Source of the DNA: Actinomycetes bacterium
GTDB lineage: Bacteria > Actinomycetota > Coriobacteriia > Anaerosomatales > JAGXFU01
Assembly (NCBI GenBank): GCA_024637115.1
Contig: JAGXFU010000004.1
Coordinates: forward strand, 1-64,000
Length of the DNA: 64,000 bases
Reading direction: 5' to 3'
Shown: one piece after another, positions 33,375 to 44,209 of the stretch
How positions within the stretch are numbered: position 1 is the stretch's first letter
Layout: the number at the start of each line of letters is the position of its first letter
The notes under the pieces: generated by a model
Told to the model about the DNA's origin: nothing
Database searches by the model: none
What the model saw: only the letters and a program-made list of their open reading frames with translations
Position numbers and translations under genes: made by a program

Positions 33375-35587
33375 GATGCCCCACCGGTGGATCGCACTCC
33401 ACCGTCACCCGGCAGCATCCGCGAAGCGTCGAAGACGCCCTCCAGCGATTGCACATCCCTGAGCAACGACTGAAGCTGGTCCATATTCCCGAGCTCGAAT
33501 AGGAAGCGCATCGTGGAGATGCCCTCCCGCGAGGTCGCCACATTGGCGGAAAGGATGTTTACTCCAGCCTCGGCCAGCGTGGCTGAAACCTCCTGCAAGA
33601 GCCTCATCCGATCCACGGCCTCGATCACGATTTCTACCTGATAGGTGGACTCGCTACCAAGATCCCACTCGACCTCGAGTATTCGCTCGGGTTGTCCGAG
33701 CAGATCCCGGGCATTGGGACAATCCTTGCGGTGTACCGAGACTCCTCTGCCTCGCGTAACGAAGCCCACGATCTCGTCTCCCGGCACGGGATTACAGCAC
33801 CGCGCCAGACGCACGAGAACATCATCGATGCCTTTGACACGAACGCCTGCACCGGTCTTGCGACGTTTGGCCCGTGGCGCTTTCATGGGCTCACCGATAG
33901 GGAACAATGTGCCCACGTCTGCTTGTGGCTTGGGTTCCTCGACCGACATATGCTTCAGAAGTTTTCCGGCAATCTGCTTCGCGGAGATCTTTCCTGCGCC
34001 GATTTGAGCGAGCAGATCATCAGCGCTCTGGAAGTTCATCTCGGCGGCCACACTGTCGAGCGCCTTCGTCGATCCTGACGAGGTCAGCCCAAGACCGTGT
34101 TTGCGCATTACCTTGGCGAGCTCATCCTTGCCATGAGCAAGATCGTCTTCGCGGCTCTGTTTCGAGAAGTGACTCCTGATCTTCGAGCGTGCCGAGGAGG
34201 TCTTGACGATATTGAGCCAGTCGCGTGAGGGATGAGAGCTCTTGTTGGTGAGTACCTCGACCTGGTCGCCCATCTGGAGCTCATAGGTGAGCGGAACAAT
34301 CGAGCCGTTGACCTTGGCTCCAACGCAATGGTGGCCCACCTCTGTGTGAATCGCATACGCGAAGTCCAGCGGAGTGGACCCACGCCGGAGAGACCGAACA
34401 TCACCTTTTGGGGTGAATACGAACACCTCGTCCTCGAACAGGTCGATCTTGAGGGCCTCCATGAACTCGCGTGGATCCTTGAGCTCCGTCTGCCACTCGA
34501 GCATCTGACGAAGCCACGCGAGGCGCTCGTCAAACGTGTCTCCCCCCTTGCCGCCTTCCTTGTAGCGCCAGTGCGCCGCGATTCCGTATTCAGCGGTTCG
34601 GTGCATCTCCTCGGTACGAATCTGAATCTCGAGGGGTCGACCAGCGGGTCCAATGACGGTCGTGTGCAGAGACTGATACATGTTGAACTTGGGCATCGCC
34701 ACGTAGTCCTTGAAACGTCCCGGCACCGGCTTCCATATCGAATGGACAGTACCCACTGCTCCATAGCAGTCCTTGACCGAATCGACTTTGACCCTCAGCG
34801 CAATCAGGTCATATATCTCGCTGAAATCCTTACCCTTGTACGACATCTTCTGATAGATCGAATAGAGGTGCTTGGGTCGACCGGAGATTTCGGCATCGAC
34901 ATGCACCTCGTGGAGTTCGCCCTGCAGAGTGTCAATCACTTGATGCAGGTAGTCCTCTCGGGCTTTGCGACTCTCCGCGACCATCTTCTGCACCTGATGG
35001 AACTTCTTTGGCTCGAGATAGTAGAACGCAAGATCCTCAAGTTCCCATTTGATGCTGGATATCCCGAGCCTATGCGCCAAAGGCGCGTATATCTCCATCG
35101 TCTCCCGTGCCTTGTCGATGCGCCGGGCGGGAGGAAGTGCGGAGAGTGTTCTCATGTTGTGCAAGCGATCAGCGAGCTTGATGAGAATGACCCGGATATC
35201 CTTTGCCATGGCTATCAGCATCTTGCGGAGATTCTGTGACTGAGTCTCCTCAAGTGACTGGAACTTGATCTTTCCGAGTTTGGTCACGCCATCGACGAGT
35301 GCAGCAACCTCGTCACCAAAGAGCTTCTTGATCTGCGACAGCGGAACGGCACTGTCCTCAACCACGTCATGGAGTAGAGCCGCTTGCAAAGTGGACGTAT
35401 CCAGGTGCAACTCGGCCAGGATCAGACAGACCTCGAGCGGGTGGCCAATGAACGGTTCGCCGGACTTTCGCGCCTGACCCTCGTGTGCCGCCAGTGCGAA
35501 CTCATATGCCTCAACGAGCCCACGCGTGTCGACTCCGGGATTGTACTCCTGGACCTTCGCCTCGATTTGTGTGATATCAGCAGTCAT
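33371..35587 (-). CDS. rel: Bifunctional (p)ppGpp synthetase/hydrolase (RelA/SpoT)
   Basis: 738 residues, full length. The HD hydrolase domain is intact (HPLEV, ALLHDVVED near residue 72, LADRLHNMRTL). The synthetase domain has RFKDYVAMPKFNMYQSLHTT near 289, with Met where Gly is usual. A TGS domain (about 385-450, VFTPKGDVRSLRRGSTPLDFAY), a zinc-finger-like region and a C-terminal ACT domain (about 655-735) follow. It should make and degrade (p)ppGpp in the stringent response. The rel gene near recJ, hisS and aspS is conserved in Gram-positives. Confidence 0.95.
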   Translation of the reverse strand: MTADITQIEAKVQEYNPGVDTRGLVEAYEFALAAHEGQARKSGEPFIGHPLEVCLILAELHLDTSTLQAALLHDVVEDSAVPLSQIKKLFGDEVAALVDGVTKLGKIKFQSLEETQSQNLRKMLIAMAKDIRVILIKLADRLHNMRTLSALPPARRIDKARETMEIYAPLAHRLGISSIKWELEDLAFYYLEPKKFHQVQKMVAESRKAREDYLHQVIDTLQGELHEVHVDAEISGRPKHLYSIYQKMSYKGKDFSEIYDLIALRVKVDSVKDCYGAVGTVHSIWKPVPGRFKDYVAMPKFNMYQSLHTTVIGPAGRPLEIQIRTEEMHRTAEYGIAAHWRYKEGGKGGDTFDERLAWLRQMLEWQTELKDPREFMEALKIDLFEDEVFVFTPKGDVRSLRRGSTPLDFAYAIHTEVGHHCVGAKVNGSIVPLTYELQMGDQVEVLTNKSSHPSRDWLNIVKTSSARSKIRSHFSKQSREDDLAHGKDELAKVMRKHGLGLTSSGSTKALDSVAAEMNFQSADDLLAQIGAGKISAKQIAGKLLKHMSVEEPKPQADVGTLFPIGEPMKAPRAKRRKTGAGVRVKGIDDVLVRLARCCNPVPGDEIVGFVTRGRGVSVHRKDCPNARDLLGQPERILEVEWDLGSESTYQVEIVIEAVDRMRLLQEVSATLAEAGVNILSANVATSREGISTMRFLFELGNMDQLQSLLRDVQSLEGVFDASRMLPGDGGVRSTGGAS

Positions 35588-35653
35588 CGTGTGATATGTA
35601 TTCCCTGCTCAGACGGGTAGAATCGCAATCCATCACGCAACGGGCCCCGACAC

Positions 35654-38600
35654 TCAGGACGTAGATGGAAGAATAGGTCGATTAAAGCGCGCCAGCAACT
35701 CCGTTTCACCGGCCCGGAGCACCCAGTCACGAAATGCCGTGAACTCCGCAATTTCCTCAAGCCCCTCCGCATATCGAACCGACGCGGTCAACTCGACCTT
35801 GTGATCCGGCGCCGGCAGCAGCCTGAGCCGCCTGAAGGCACCAGCACCCTCCGACTCAACGAACCCGAGCTCTCGAAAGACTCCGATAGCCGAGGATACA
35901 GCTCGATCATTCATTCCGCTCTTGCCTCGACGCTTGGAGACGCGCTCGGCCAACTCCGCATTGGTGATTTCAAAGCTGTCAGCCGATTCGGTCGCAGCCA
36001 ACTCCTTGAGTTCCATGTAGAGGGCTGCCATATCATCTCGATCAGGCGCAACCGAGGACAACACCATATCGTTGATCTTCCCGTCGCCCGCGCCAAAGAG
36101 CGGGTGCACCCTGGCAATCGCGCCATCTCGTCCGGAACGACCGCACATCTGGTTGAATTCAATCACATTGAACGGAAGATGATACAACACCACATGGCGC
36201 ACATCAGGGATGTTGACTCCCTCGCCGAATGCACTGGTCGAGATCACCACCTTGATATCCCCTTTGCGAAACGCATGCTCGACCGCATGTCTCACCGAGC
36301 GATTAAGCCCGCCATTGTAGAACGCCACCTGCAGCGCGAGTTCGGGAATTCGCTTGCGTAGCATCCGGGCGAGTCTCACCGACTGGTCTCGCGAGTTCAC
36401 GTAGACGATCATCTTGTCGCCCCGACCGGCAAGAGCAACGAGATATCCGTCCTTGTCCTTGGTGCCGCGTCGATCCTCGAGCACAAGATTGTCCCGCACA
36501 GTCGGGTCCGCGATGACAACATCAATGCTCAGTACCGAGGAAATGGTCGCGGCAACGTCATCACCGGCAGTGGCGGTGACCGCGAGGACACCAGCGGGAT
36601 TCACTACCGCGAGTGACTCGTTGAGTCGCGCGTAGGCGGGCCTGTGACCGGCCCGGGACATCGCGACGTGATGCGCCTCATCGACGACGACGAACCCGAT
36701 GCGCCCTGCAGCCGCAAAACGCGCTGAATGGTAGTCAAAGAACTCGGGTGTGGTAAGCACCACATCAAGTTGGCCGTCCCCGAGTTCAGCAAACGCGATG
36801 TCCCGCGCGTTCGGCGGCGATTCTCCGGTCAGAATACCCACGCGCAGGCCGATCTCAGCGAACGCTTCCTCAAGATGAAACGCTTGATCGGCAACGAGCG
36901 CGCGCAGGGGGAAGATGAACACTGACGCCAGGTTCTCTGAGAGCGCCTGACGTGCGGCATGCAGATGGAAGATGAGAGACTTCCCACGCCCGGTGGCCAT
37001 CACCGTCAAAGTACGCTGACCGGCGGCAAGAGCATCCAGAGAGCGCTGTTGCGCATCGTGCAAAGAGCGCTCGCCGATGAAATGCCTGGTCAATTCCGCC
37101 GTCAGCGCATCGCTCTCCAACGCTACCAGCTGTGCTCGCCGCTCGACACGGACCTCTTCGGCGGTCTCATCGGCATCGGTCGGCCTGCGGGCGACCAGCA
37201 CGTTCACTCCCCGACTCTGACCATCGGTCCCGCCCGTGACATCCGCCACTTCAACGTCATAGTCCACCCCGGCGTCCAGCACCGGCGCGAGCACCGCAGC
37301 TAGTCGTCGATTGAGAAAACCCACCTGCGCGCCATGGGGCTCAAAGAGCGCCACCGCGTTGGGGTCGTATTCGTTCTGTGGCTGCCTCTCAACACGAAGC
37401 GGTGTGCCGACTTCGAGATGGGAGGCTACATCCTGCCTACCCTCGAACGTCACGCCGGCAAGCTTGGTGTGGAAGGAGTCCGCATCTTCAATACCCGAAT
37501 ACTCCTCGCGAGCGAGAATCTGATCCGCGCGGTCAAACAGGTCCTCCACGAGTTCAGCAGCAGGTCCGTAAATGGCATCGGATGGCCGTGCGAATACATC
37601 GCGAACGTGCAACTGGACGCGACGTCGGCCCCGCCATTCATCGGCGACCAACTCGAAGGCAAGGTCCACAGCCCCCTCATGGTCCGACAGGCGCTCGATG
37701 TCCGGGCACCGAAACGCGATCGCCGGAATAGACGTCGTACCATCGAACGCCGTGAAACGCAGATGATCCGCGGTCCGACCGACCCGCTGACGGGCATTCA
37801 TGAACACCCCGCTCGCGGAGAACATCGGACGACGGTTGGCATGACCGAAGGGTTCAAGCAGGGCAAGCTCAGCAGCCAGCTCGATACTCGCATCCTCCAA
37901 CTCGAGCTCAGCATCAGCACACTTCTCCACCAGGAATTGCCGGGCAGGAAGCCGAGAGAGAACCTCGCCGAGGCGGCGTCTGAACTCGGCAAGATCGGAG
38001 GTTCGGATCGTCACGCCCACGGCCGCCTCGTGTCCCCCGAAGCGCACAAGGAGATCTGATATCTCAGTGAGCGCGGAGAACAGATCGACTGAGCCGACCG
38101 AACGACCAGACCCCTGTGCTTCATCGCCATCAACGGCAAAGAGGATCGTGGGCACACCGAACGTACCGGTCAATCGCGAAGCCACGATGCCCTTCACGCC
38201 CTCATGCCATCCCTCGCCTGCAACCACCAGCGCGCGATCGTCTGAATTGAACTCGCGCTGCGCGAGCGCCGTGGCAGCAATGCTGAGATCCTGCTCAACG
38301 CTTTGACGCATGCGATTCTGCTCATCGAGCGAGCGAGCGGCCTCCTCGGCAATGTGCGGATCATCTGTCAGCAGAAGGTCGAGGGCCGCCTTCGGGTCGC
38401 TCATCCGCCCCGGTGCGTTGAGTCGTGGAGCCAGGCCGAATGCCACTGAATCGGACGTGAGCGTTTCCGGAGTAACGCCGGCAACGGCACACAGCGCTGA
38501 GATCGGTACCCGGGGAGAGCGGTTGATGCGAGAGATACCATCAGCGACCAACGCCCGGTTCTCGCCAAGAAGCGGGACGACATCTGCGATCGTTCCGAGT

Positions 38601-39304
38601 GTCGCGAGGTCGGTCAGCCCGAGCCACACATCCGGATGACCCAGTATCTCCCCGGTCAGTTGCACGAGCTTGAGCGCAACGCCCGCACCTGCTAGCTCAC
38701 ACGATGGACAGTCGGAATCCAGTTTGGGATTGGCGACGGGAACCCCACCGGGCACGAACTCGCCGGGCTCATGATGATCGGTGATGATCACATCCACGCC
38801 GGCCTGTCTAAGTCGGTCAACCTCACGACCCGCCGAGATGCCGCAATCGACCGTGACTACCACTTCGGCACCCATGGCGAGCAGCCGCTCCATCGCCGGC
38901 CCTGACAGGCCGTATCCCTCACGAAATCGATTGGGTACGATGGCGCGCACATCGGCGCCGAACGCGGCGAGGCCACGCGCCGCCACAGCTGCCGAGGAGA
39001 TACCATCCAGGTCGAAATCGCCGAATACGACGATGCGCTTGCCCTCACGAACAGCGCGCGCTGTGGCCTCGGCGGCGTCTCTCATGCCCGGAATCAGGTC
39101 AGGAGCAAGCCAATCACGCCCGAGGTCCGGCTCAAGGAATCGCCGTGCCGTCTCAGGCGTATCGATGCCTCGCGCCAGCATGACACGTGCCACCACGCGC
39201 GACAGTCCCGTTGCCGCTGCAAGATCGGCAATGAGCATCTCATCGGCAGGTCGGACGGTCCATTCGGCGCTCTGGCATCTCTCCTGGTTCTCGACCGTAT
39301 TCAC
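35654..39304 (-). CDS. recJ: RecJ exonuclease fused to HIRAN and RecQ-like SF2 helicase domains
   Basis: 1216 residues from a GTG at 39304, about twice the usual RecJ length. RecJ part (1 to about 570): the DHH region with FGDFDLDGISSAA, VVTVDCGIS and IITDHHEPGE, then DHHA1 with GGHEAAVGV and an OB-like segment. A HIRAN domain (about 640-730, GVTFEGRQ, EYDPNAVALFE) follows. The helicase part (about 750-1110) has motif I MATGRGKSL, VVVDEAHHV, VTATAGDD, VNSRDQ and QMCGRSGRDG. The C-terminus may be a winged helix. The joined protein would unwind DNA and degrade the freed 5' strand, a job normally shared by RecQ and RecJ. Motif I has Arg in place of the usual second Gly or Ser. It sits between secF and rel. 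Confidence 0.92.
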   Translation of the reverse strand: MNTVENQERCQSAEWTVRPADEMLIADLAAATGLSRVVARVMLARGIDTPETARRFLEPDLGRDWLAPDLIPGMRDAAEATARAVREGKRIVVFGDFDLDGISSAAVAARGLAAFGADVRAIVPNRFREGYGLSGPAMERLLAMGAEVVVTVDCGISAGREVDRLRQAGVDVIITDHHEPGEFVPGGVPVANPKLDSDCPSCELAGAGVALKLVQLTGEILGHPDVWLGLTDLATLGTIADVVPLLGENRALVADGISRINRSPRVPISALCAVAGVTPETLTSDSVAFGLAPRLNAPGRMSDPKAALDLLLTDDPHIAEEAARSLDEQNRMRQSVEQDLSIAATALAQREFNSDDRALVVAGEGWHEGVKGIVASRLTGTFGVPTILFAVDGDEAQGSGRSVGSVDLFSALTEISDLLVRFGGHEAAVGVTIRTSDLAEFRRRLGEVLSRLPARQFLVEKCADAELELEDASIELAAELALLEPFGHANRRPMFSASGVFMNARQRVGRTADHLRFTAFDGTTSIPAIAFRCPDIERLSDHEGAVDLAFELVADEWRGRRRVQLHVRDVFARPSDAIYGPAAELVEDLFDRADQILAREEYSGIEDADSFHTKLAGVTFEGRQDVASHLEVGTPLRVERQPQNEYDPNAVALFEPHGAQVGFLNRRLAAVLAPVLDAGVDYDVEVADVTGGTDGQSRGVNVLVARRPTDADETAEEVRVERRAQLVALESDALTAELTRHFIGERSLHDAQQRSLDALAAGQRTLTVMATGRGKSLIFHLHAARQALSENLASVFIFPLRALVADQAFHLEEAFAEIGLRVGILTGESPPNARDIAFAELGDGQLDVVLTTPEFFDYHSARFAAAGRIGFVVVDEAHHVAMSRAGHRPAYARLNESLAVVNPAGVLAVTATAGDDVAATISSVLSIDVVIADPTVRDNLVLEDRRGTKDKDGYLVALAGRGDKMIVYVNSRDQSVRLARMLRKRIPELALQVAFYNGGLNRSVRHAVEHAFRKGDIKVVISTSAFGEGVNIPDVRHVVLYHLPFNVIEFNQMCGRSGRDGAIARVHPLFGAGDGKINDMVLSSVAPDRDDMAALYMELKELAATESADSFEITNAELAERVSKRRGKSGMNDRAVSSAIGVFRELGFVESEGAGAFRRLRLLPAPDHKVELTASVRYAEGLEEIAEFTAFRDWVLRAGETELLARFNRPILPSTS

Positions 39305-39310
39305 TCTTGC

Positions 39311-39316
39311 ATAGTA
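39311..39316 (-). promoter_or_regulatory. -10 element directly before recJ fusion gene
   Basis: TACTAT on the minus strand ends 6 nt before the GTG start. There is no ribosome binding site, so the transcript may begin at or next to the start codon (leaderless). No good -35 is seen; part of the upstream region is a terminator-like hairpin. Confidence 0.4.
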
Positions 39317-39319
39317 GCA

Positions 39320-39351
39320 GGAAGGACCGACACGAATGTGCCGGTCCTTCC
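39320..39351 (-). terminator. Strong hairpin after secF
   Basis: GGAAGGACCG and CGGTCCTTCC are exact inverse complements, and inner GCAC/GTGT pairs extend the stem to about 14 bp with one G-U. It lies about 40 nt past the secF stop. There is no T-run, but the stem is strong enough to be the end of the yajC-secD-secF transcript. Confidence 0.6.
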
Positions 39352-39391
39352 ATAAATGCGTGCTCAAACTGCGCAATTGCAGCCCGGAATC

Positions 39392-40294
39392 CTATGAAGC
39401 GTTCGGGTACTTCTTCTTGAGTGCCTGGAACTTGGGCTCGCGCTCTTTCCAGATCGCGTAGATCGGGCTCGCAACACCGATCGACGAGTACGCACCCGCC
39501 ACCAGTCCGATAACCAGAGCAAACGCGAAGTCCTTGAGCGTCTCGCCGCCAAAGAACAGCAGTACGAGCACCGGGAACAGCGAGGTGATCGAGGTGTTGA
39601 TCGACCGGACGATAACCTGGTTGATCGACTCATTCGCCATAGACATGAACGAACGTTTCACCAGGCGCTGGCCATTCTCGCGCATCCGGTGGAACACGAC
39701 GATCGTGTCGTAGATCGAATACCCCATGATCGTCAGAAGCGCTGCGATCGTGTTTGGAGTGACCTCACGCCCCACAAGAGCGTAGATGCCCAGCGTGATG
39801 ATGATGTCGTGGACCAAGGCGATAACCGCAGTCACGGACATCTTGTACTCGAACCTGAGCGACGTATACAGCAGGATGGCTGCAATCGAGAGCCCGAGTG
39901 CAAGGATGGCCGCGTCGGTGATGTTCTTGCCCCATCCGGGACCGATCGTGGTCACCATGCCGGAATCCTCCGGCAACCCAAGTGCATCGACGACCTCAAG
40001 ATACGCCGTGTTCGCAACATCGGGATCACTTTCGGACGTGCGGACGATAAACCCGCCGCCCTCGGTGGACTGGACGCCCGTATTGTCCATCCCGGCATCT
40101 GCAAACGCCGAGCTCATGTCGTCGGCAGTCACACCTGAAGCGCTCGGGAAGTCAATCACGGTACCACCGAGGAACTCGATGCCAAACTGAAGTCCGTTGA
40201 CCGCAAGAGAGCCGAGGCTGATCGTAACCAACAGCGCAGAGAAGCCGAGGAACCAATACCGCTTGCCAAGGAAGTCTATGTTGAGTTTACGCAT
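39392..40294 (-). CDS. secF: Protein translocase subunit SecF
   Basis: 300 residues from an ATG at 40294 that overlaps the secD stop by 8 bp; a start 9 bp earlier is possible. Six membrane segments and the SecF signatures are present: NGLQFGIEFLGGTVIDF in the first periplasmic region and TIMGYSIYDTIVVFHRMREN in TM4. It forms SecDF with SecD, which uses the proton gradient to complete protein export. That would matter for cytochromes of the size encoded nearby. Confidence 0.95.
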   Translation of the reverse strand: MRKLNIDFLGKRYWFLGFSALLVTISLGSLAVNGLQFGIEFLGGTVIDFPSASGVTADDMSSAFADAGMDNTGVQSTEGGGFIVRTSESDPDVANTAYLEVVDALGLPEDSGMVTTIGPGWGKNITDAAILALGLSIAAILLYTSLRFEYKMSVTAVIALVHDIIITLGIYALVGREVTPNTIAALLTIMGYSIYDTIVVFHRMRENGQRLVKRSFMSMANESINQVIVRSINTSITSLFPVLVLLFFGGETLKDFAFALVIGLVAGAYSSIGVASPIYAIWKEREPKFQALKKKYPNAS

Positions 40295-41924
40295 CGGTAC
40301 CACCGCCCTTCACGCCAAAGAGGCCCGGCATCTTGGGTATCACCGATTCTGCAAGCCAGACAACCACCGTCCGGGTGAACAGGATTGCCACCGTAAGGTC
40401 AATGACCAGGCCGATCATGAGCGTAAGCGCAAAGCCACGAACCGGGCCGATAGCCACGAGGAACATCACGAGCGCGGACACGAACGTAACGAGGTTCGCA
40501 TCGAGTGAGGTCATGATCGCGTGGCGGGTTCCCGACTTGGCGGCTGAGCGATATGTCTTTCCCATGCTGACTTCTTCTTTGAAGCGTTCAAAGATCAGAA
40601 TCGATGAGTCGGCCGCGAGACCAATGGTAAGCACGATACCCGCGATACCCGGGAGCGACAGGGCAAACGCACCGAAGCTCGAGAGCATTGCGAGAACGCC
40701 CAGGAAGATCGATGCAAAGAACGACAAGCTCACCCAGGTGATCACACCGAGACCTCGATAGAAGAGCGCCATGTAGATAGCCACGAGCCCCAGGCCAATG
40801 AGCGCGGCGAGAACACCCTGACGCAATGACTCCTGGCCAAGTGTCGGGCCGACAACGCGGGACTCGGAGAAGTCGAGGGTAACGGGCAATGCACCAGTCT
40901 CGAGGACTGTCTGCAACTGCTTTGCCTCCTCGGCAGTGAAACTACCGGAGATCGACGTATTACCGCCGAGAATCGGCTCGTTGATGCTGGGTGCCGACTG
41001 GACCTGTCCGTCGAGCACGATGGCGATACGGTTGCCAACGTTCTGGCTCGTGTACTGACCCCATATCTGAGAACCCTCGGCACTCATGGCAACTTGTACC
41101 TCGAGATTGCCGAGATTGTCGGAACCGATGCTTGAATCAGTAACCACCTCGCCGGTCATGAACGGCGTATAGCTACCGGGCGGGAGCGTCGGGCGTTGCT
41201 GTCCGGGCTGACCGGTATACGCCAGTACTGAAGCCTGCACTGCAGGATCAGAGATACTGTTCACATCAACGAATTCAAGCTGACCGGTCGAACCGAGCAC
41301 GTCGAGCGCTTCGTTCGCGTTCTTGATACCCGGAAGCTGAACGAGGATCGAGTCCGCACCCTGACGCTGGATTACCGCCTCACTTGCACCGAGCTTGTCC
41401 ACTCGGTTGCGAACAATGAGCTCAGCACGATCCATCACGTCATCGGTGATTGCCGTCTGAGATGTCTCGCGCGCCGTGAGAATCACGGAGAGGCCACCCT
41501 GGATATCAAGGCCCTGAGTGATGCTCGTGCGACCCTCGCGGAGCGTGTAGCCCTGGAAGCCGACCGTGAAGCCGTCGTCGTAAGCGAGCTGCGTGTCTGC
41601 TGTGACCGTCGCGGTCTCAATGAACACCTCTGCTCCGCCCGGTACGAGCCACCACTGCGAAAGCCCGTCCTCAGCCGTGCCCTCGCGCGCCTCAATCGTC
41701 ACACTTGAGGTGGATTCCACGCCGTCCTCAACCGGACCGGCAGTTCCAAGCGAGACGCTCGTCCCATCAAGTGAAACCGACTGACTGTCGAACCCGCCGT
41801 CCACGTTTGCAACCTGATACTCAACGTAGTCCGTGCCGCGCGCGGGCAGCAACGCCCACCACGAGAGCACCACGAGCGCGATGACGATCGCGATCCCGAG
41901 CGCGTTTCTCTGTTTCGGATCCAT
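40287..41924 (-). CDS. secD: Protein translocase subunit SecD
   Basis: 545 residues. An N-terminal membrane segment is followed by a large extracytoplasmic domain with LDIQGGLSVILTAR and VRNRVDKLGASEAVIQRQG. Five C-terminal spans include GIAGIVLTIGLAADSSILIFERFKEE, the SecD TM4 signature. The start at 41924 has AAGGAG 3 nt upstream. It is followed by secF with an 8-bp overlap and preceded by yajC after 110 bp; that gap holds only a GC-rich hairpin (near 41964-41981). Confidence 0.95.
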   Translation of the reverse strand: MDPKQRNALGIAIVIALVVLSWWALLPARGTDYVEYQVANVDGGFDSQSVSLDGTSVSLGTAGPVEDGVESTSSVTIEAREGTAEDGLSQWWLVPGGAEVFIETATVTADTQLAYDDGFTVGFQGYTLREGRTSITQGLDIQGGLSVILTARETSQTAITDDVMDRAELIVRNRVDKLGASEAVIQRQGADSILVQLPGIKNANEALDVLGSTGQLEFVDVNSISDPAVQASVLAYTGQPGQQRPTLPPGSYTPFMTGEVVTDSSIGSDNLGNLEVQVAMSAEGSQIWGQYTSQNVGNRIAIVLDGQVQSAPSINEPILGGNTSISGSFTAEEAKQLQTVLETGALPVTLDFSESRVVGPTLGQESLRQGVLAALIGLGLVAIYMALFYRGLGVITWVSLSFFASIFLGVLAMLSSFGAFALSLPGIAGIVLTIGLAADSSILIFERFKEEVSMGKTYRSAAKSGTRHAIMTSLDANLVTFVSALVMFLVAIGPVRGFALTLMIGLVIDLTVAILFTRTVVVWLAESVIPKMPGLFGVKGGGTDA

Positions 41925-42034
41925 GTACTCCTTGCCTTCCGGTCAGTGTGCTTACCTGAACAGCCGCCCGTGATCAGGCGGGACCTTGCTTCACGCACAC
42001 CCGCACGCGCCCGTAGACGCCCGGGTGAGATGTG

Positions 42035-42304
42035 CTACTCGTCGTCGCCCGGCGACACCTTGCTGGCGATAGCCGCTCGCTCAAAGACGACCTCGACTCC
42101 GTCAGCGAGACGAAGTGTGGCCGTCTTGTCCTCGAGCCAGCTCACACGACCGTGCAGACCACCAATAGAAATCACTTCGTCACCAACAGCAAGCGACGCC
42201 ATCAATTCCCGCGCTTCCTTCTGACGCTTCTGCTGCGGTCGGATGATGAACATGTACATGAAAGCGAAGAATCCGCCAAATATGAGCAGTCCGGTGTAAT
42301 CCAT
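42035..42304 (-). CDS. yajC: Preprotein translocase subunit YajC
   Basis: 89 residues from an ATG at 42304, chosen because GGAGG lies 8 nt upstream; an upstream ATG would add 7 residues. One N-terminal membrane segment (LLIFGGFFAFMYMFIIRPQQKRQK), with the standard RPQ motif at its cytoplasmic end, is followed by an SH3-like domain (VGDEVISIGGLHGRV). It belongs to the SecDF-YajC complex. The tgt-yajC-secD-secF order is standard. Confidence 0.95.
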   Translation of the reverse strand: MDYTGLLIFGGFFAFMYMFIIRPQQKRQKEARELMASLAVGDEVISIGGLHGRVSWLEDKTATLRLADGVEVVFERAAIASKVSPGDDE

Positions 42305-42401
42305 AAGAAAATCCTCCGATAGCATGCAATACGGATGCTCCGACCACTGTTCCGGGCGGAGCCACAGTCACTCATCATACACTGAACAACTGGCTTTTCG
42401 A

Positions 42402-43634
<1,233 letters not shown>

Positions 43635-43654
43635 TCAAACGAATCAGGATGGTC

Positions 43655-44209
43655 ATGGTTCCAGGTGAGCAACCCGACGAAGCCTCGCTTGTCGAGGCAG
43701 CCAAAGGCGGCGATGAGGCCGCATTCGAGGCCCTGATGCGCGCTCACGCGAGCGCGGTGTATGCGCATGGCCTGCGCTTCTTTGGCGAATCATCCACTGC
43801 GGACGATGTCGTCCAGGAGGTCTTCATCAAGGTGTATCGCTCATTGCCCACATATGATGGCCGAGCCCGATTCTCAACGTGGCTTTTCCGTGTGACTCGA
43901 AATGTATGTCTGGATATGCTCCGCAAGGGCACTCGTAGACCGGTTCCGGTAGATCCGATCGATTTGGTGGCGAGTCGCGACCAGGGCGATCACGCACAGT
44001 TCGTTGTGGACACGATTGCCATCGAAGAAGCGATGCGCGCCCTCCAGCCTGAGGATCGAGAGGCACTTGGCGCAGTGACGATATTCGGCCTCTCCTACCA
44101 GGAGGCGGCCGAGTCACTGAGTATCCCGGTCGGCACCGTCAAATCGCGCGTGTTCCGAGCTCGAAGAACTCTCGTTTCCCTTCTCGACACTGAAGGTGGT
44201 GATCGCTGA
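43655..44209 (+). CDS. ECF-type RNA polymerase sigma factor
   Basis: 184 residues from an ATG at 43655 (AGG 6 nt upstream; 43649 is an alternative). Region 2 has YAHGLRFFGESSTADDVVQEVFIKVYRSL followed by FSTWLFRVTRNVCLDMLRK. Region 4 has LSYQEAAESLSIPVGTVKSRVFRARR. This is the extracytoplasmic-function layout lacking region 3. The next gene begins inside its stop codon (TGATG) and encodes a membrane anti-sigma factor, so the pair should respond to an envelope signal. An ECF-type self-regulated promoter was not recognised. Confidence 0.92.
   Translation: MVPGEQPDEASLVEAAKGGDEAAFEALMRAHASAVYAHGLRFFGESSTADDVVQEVFIKVYRSLPTYDGRARFSTWLFRVTRNVCLDMLRKGTRRPVPVDPIDLVASRDQGDHAQFVVDTIAIEEAMRALQPEDREALGAVTIFGLSYQEAAESLSIPVGTVKSRVFRARRTLVSLLDTEGGDR

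Noticed and set aside
34232-35239. A 335-codon plus-strand frame opposite rel
   Set aside because: Antisense shadow of a full-length conserved gene, without ribosome site or family resemblance.
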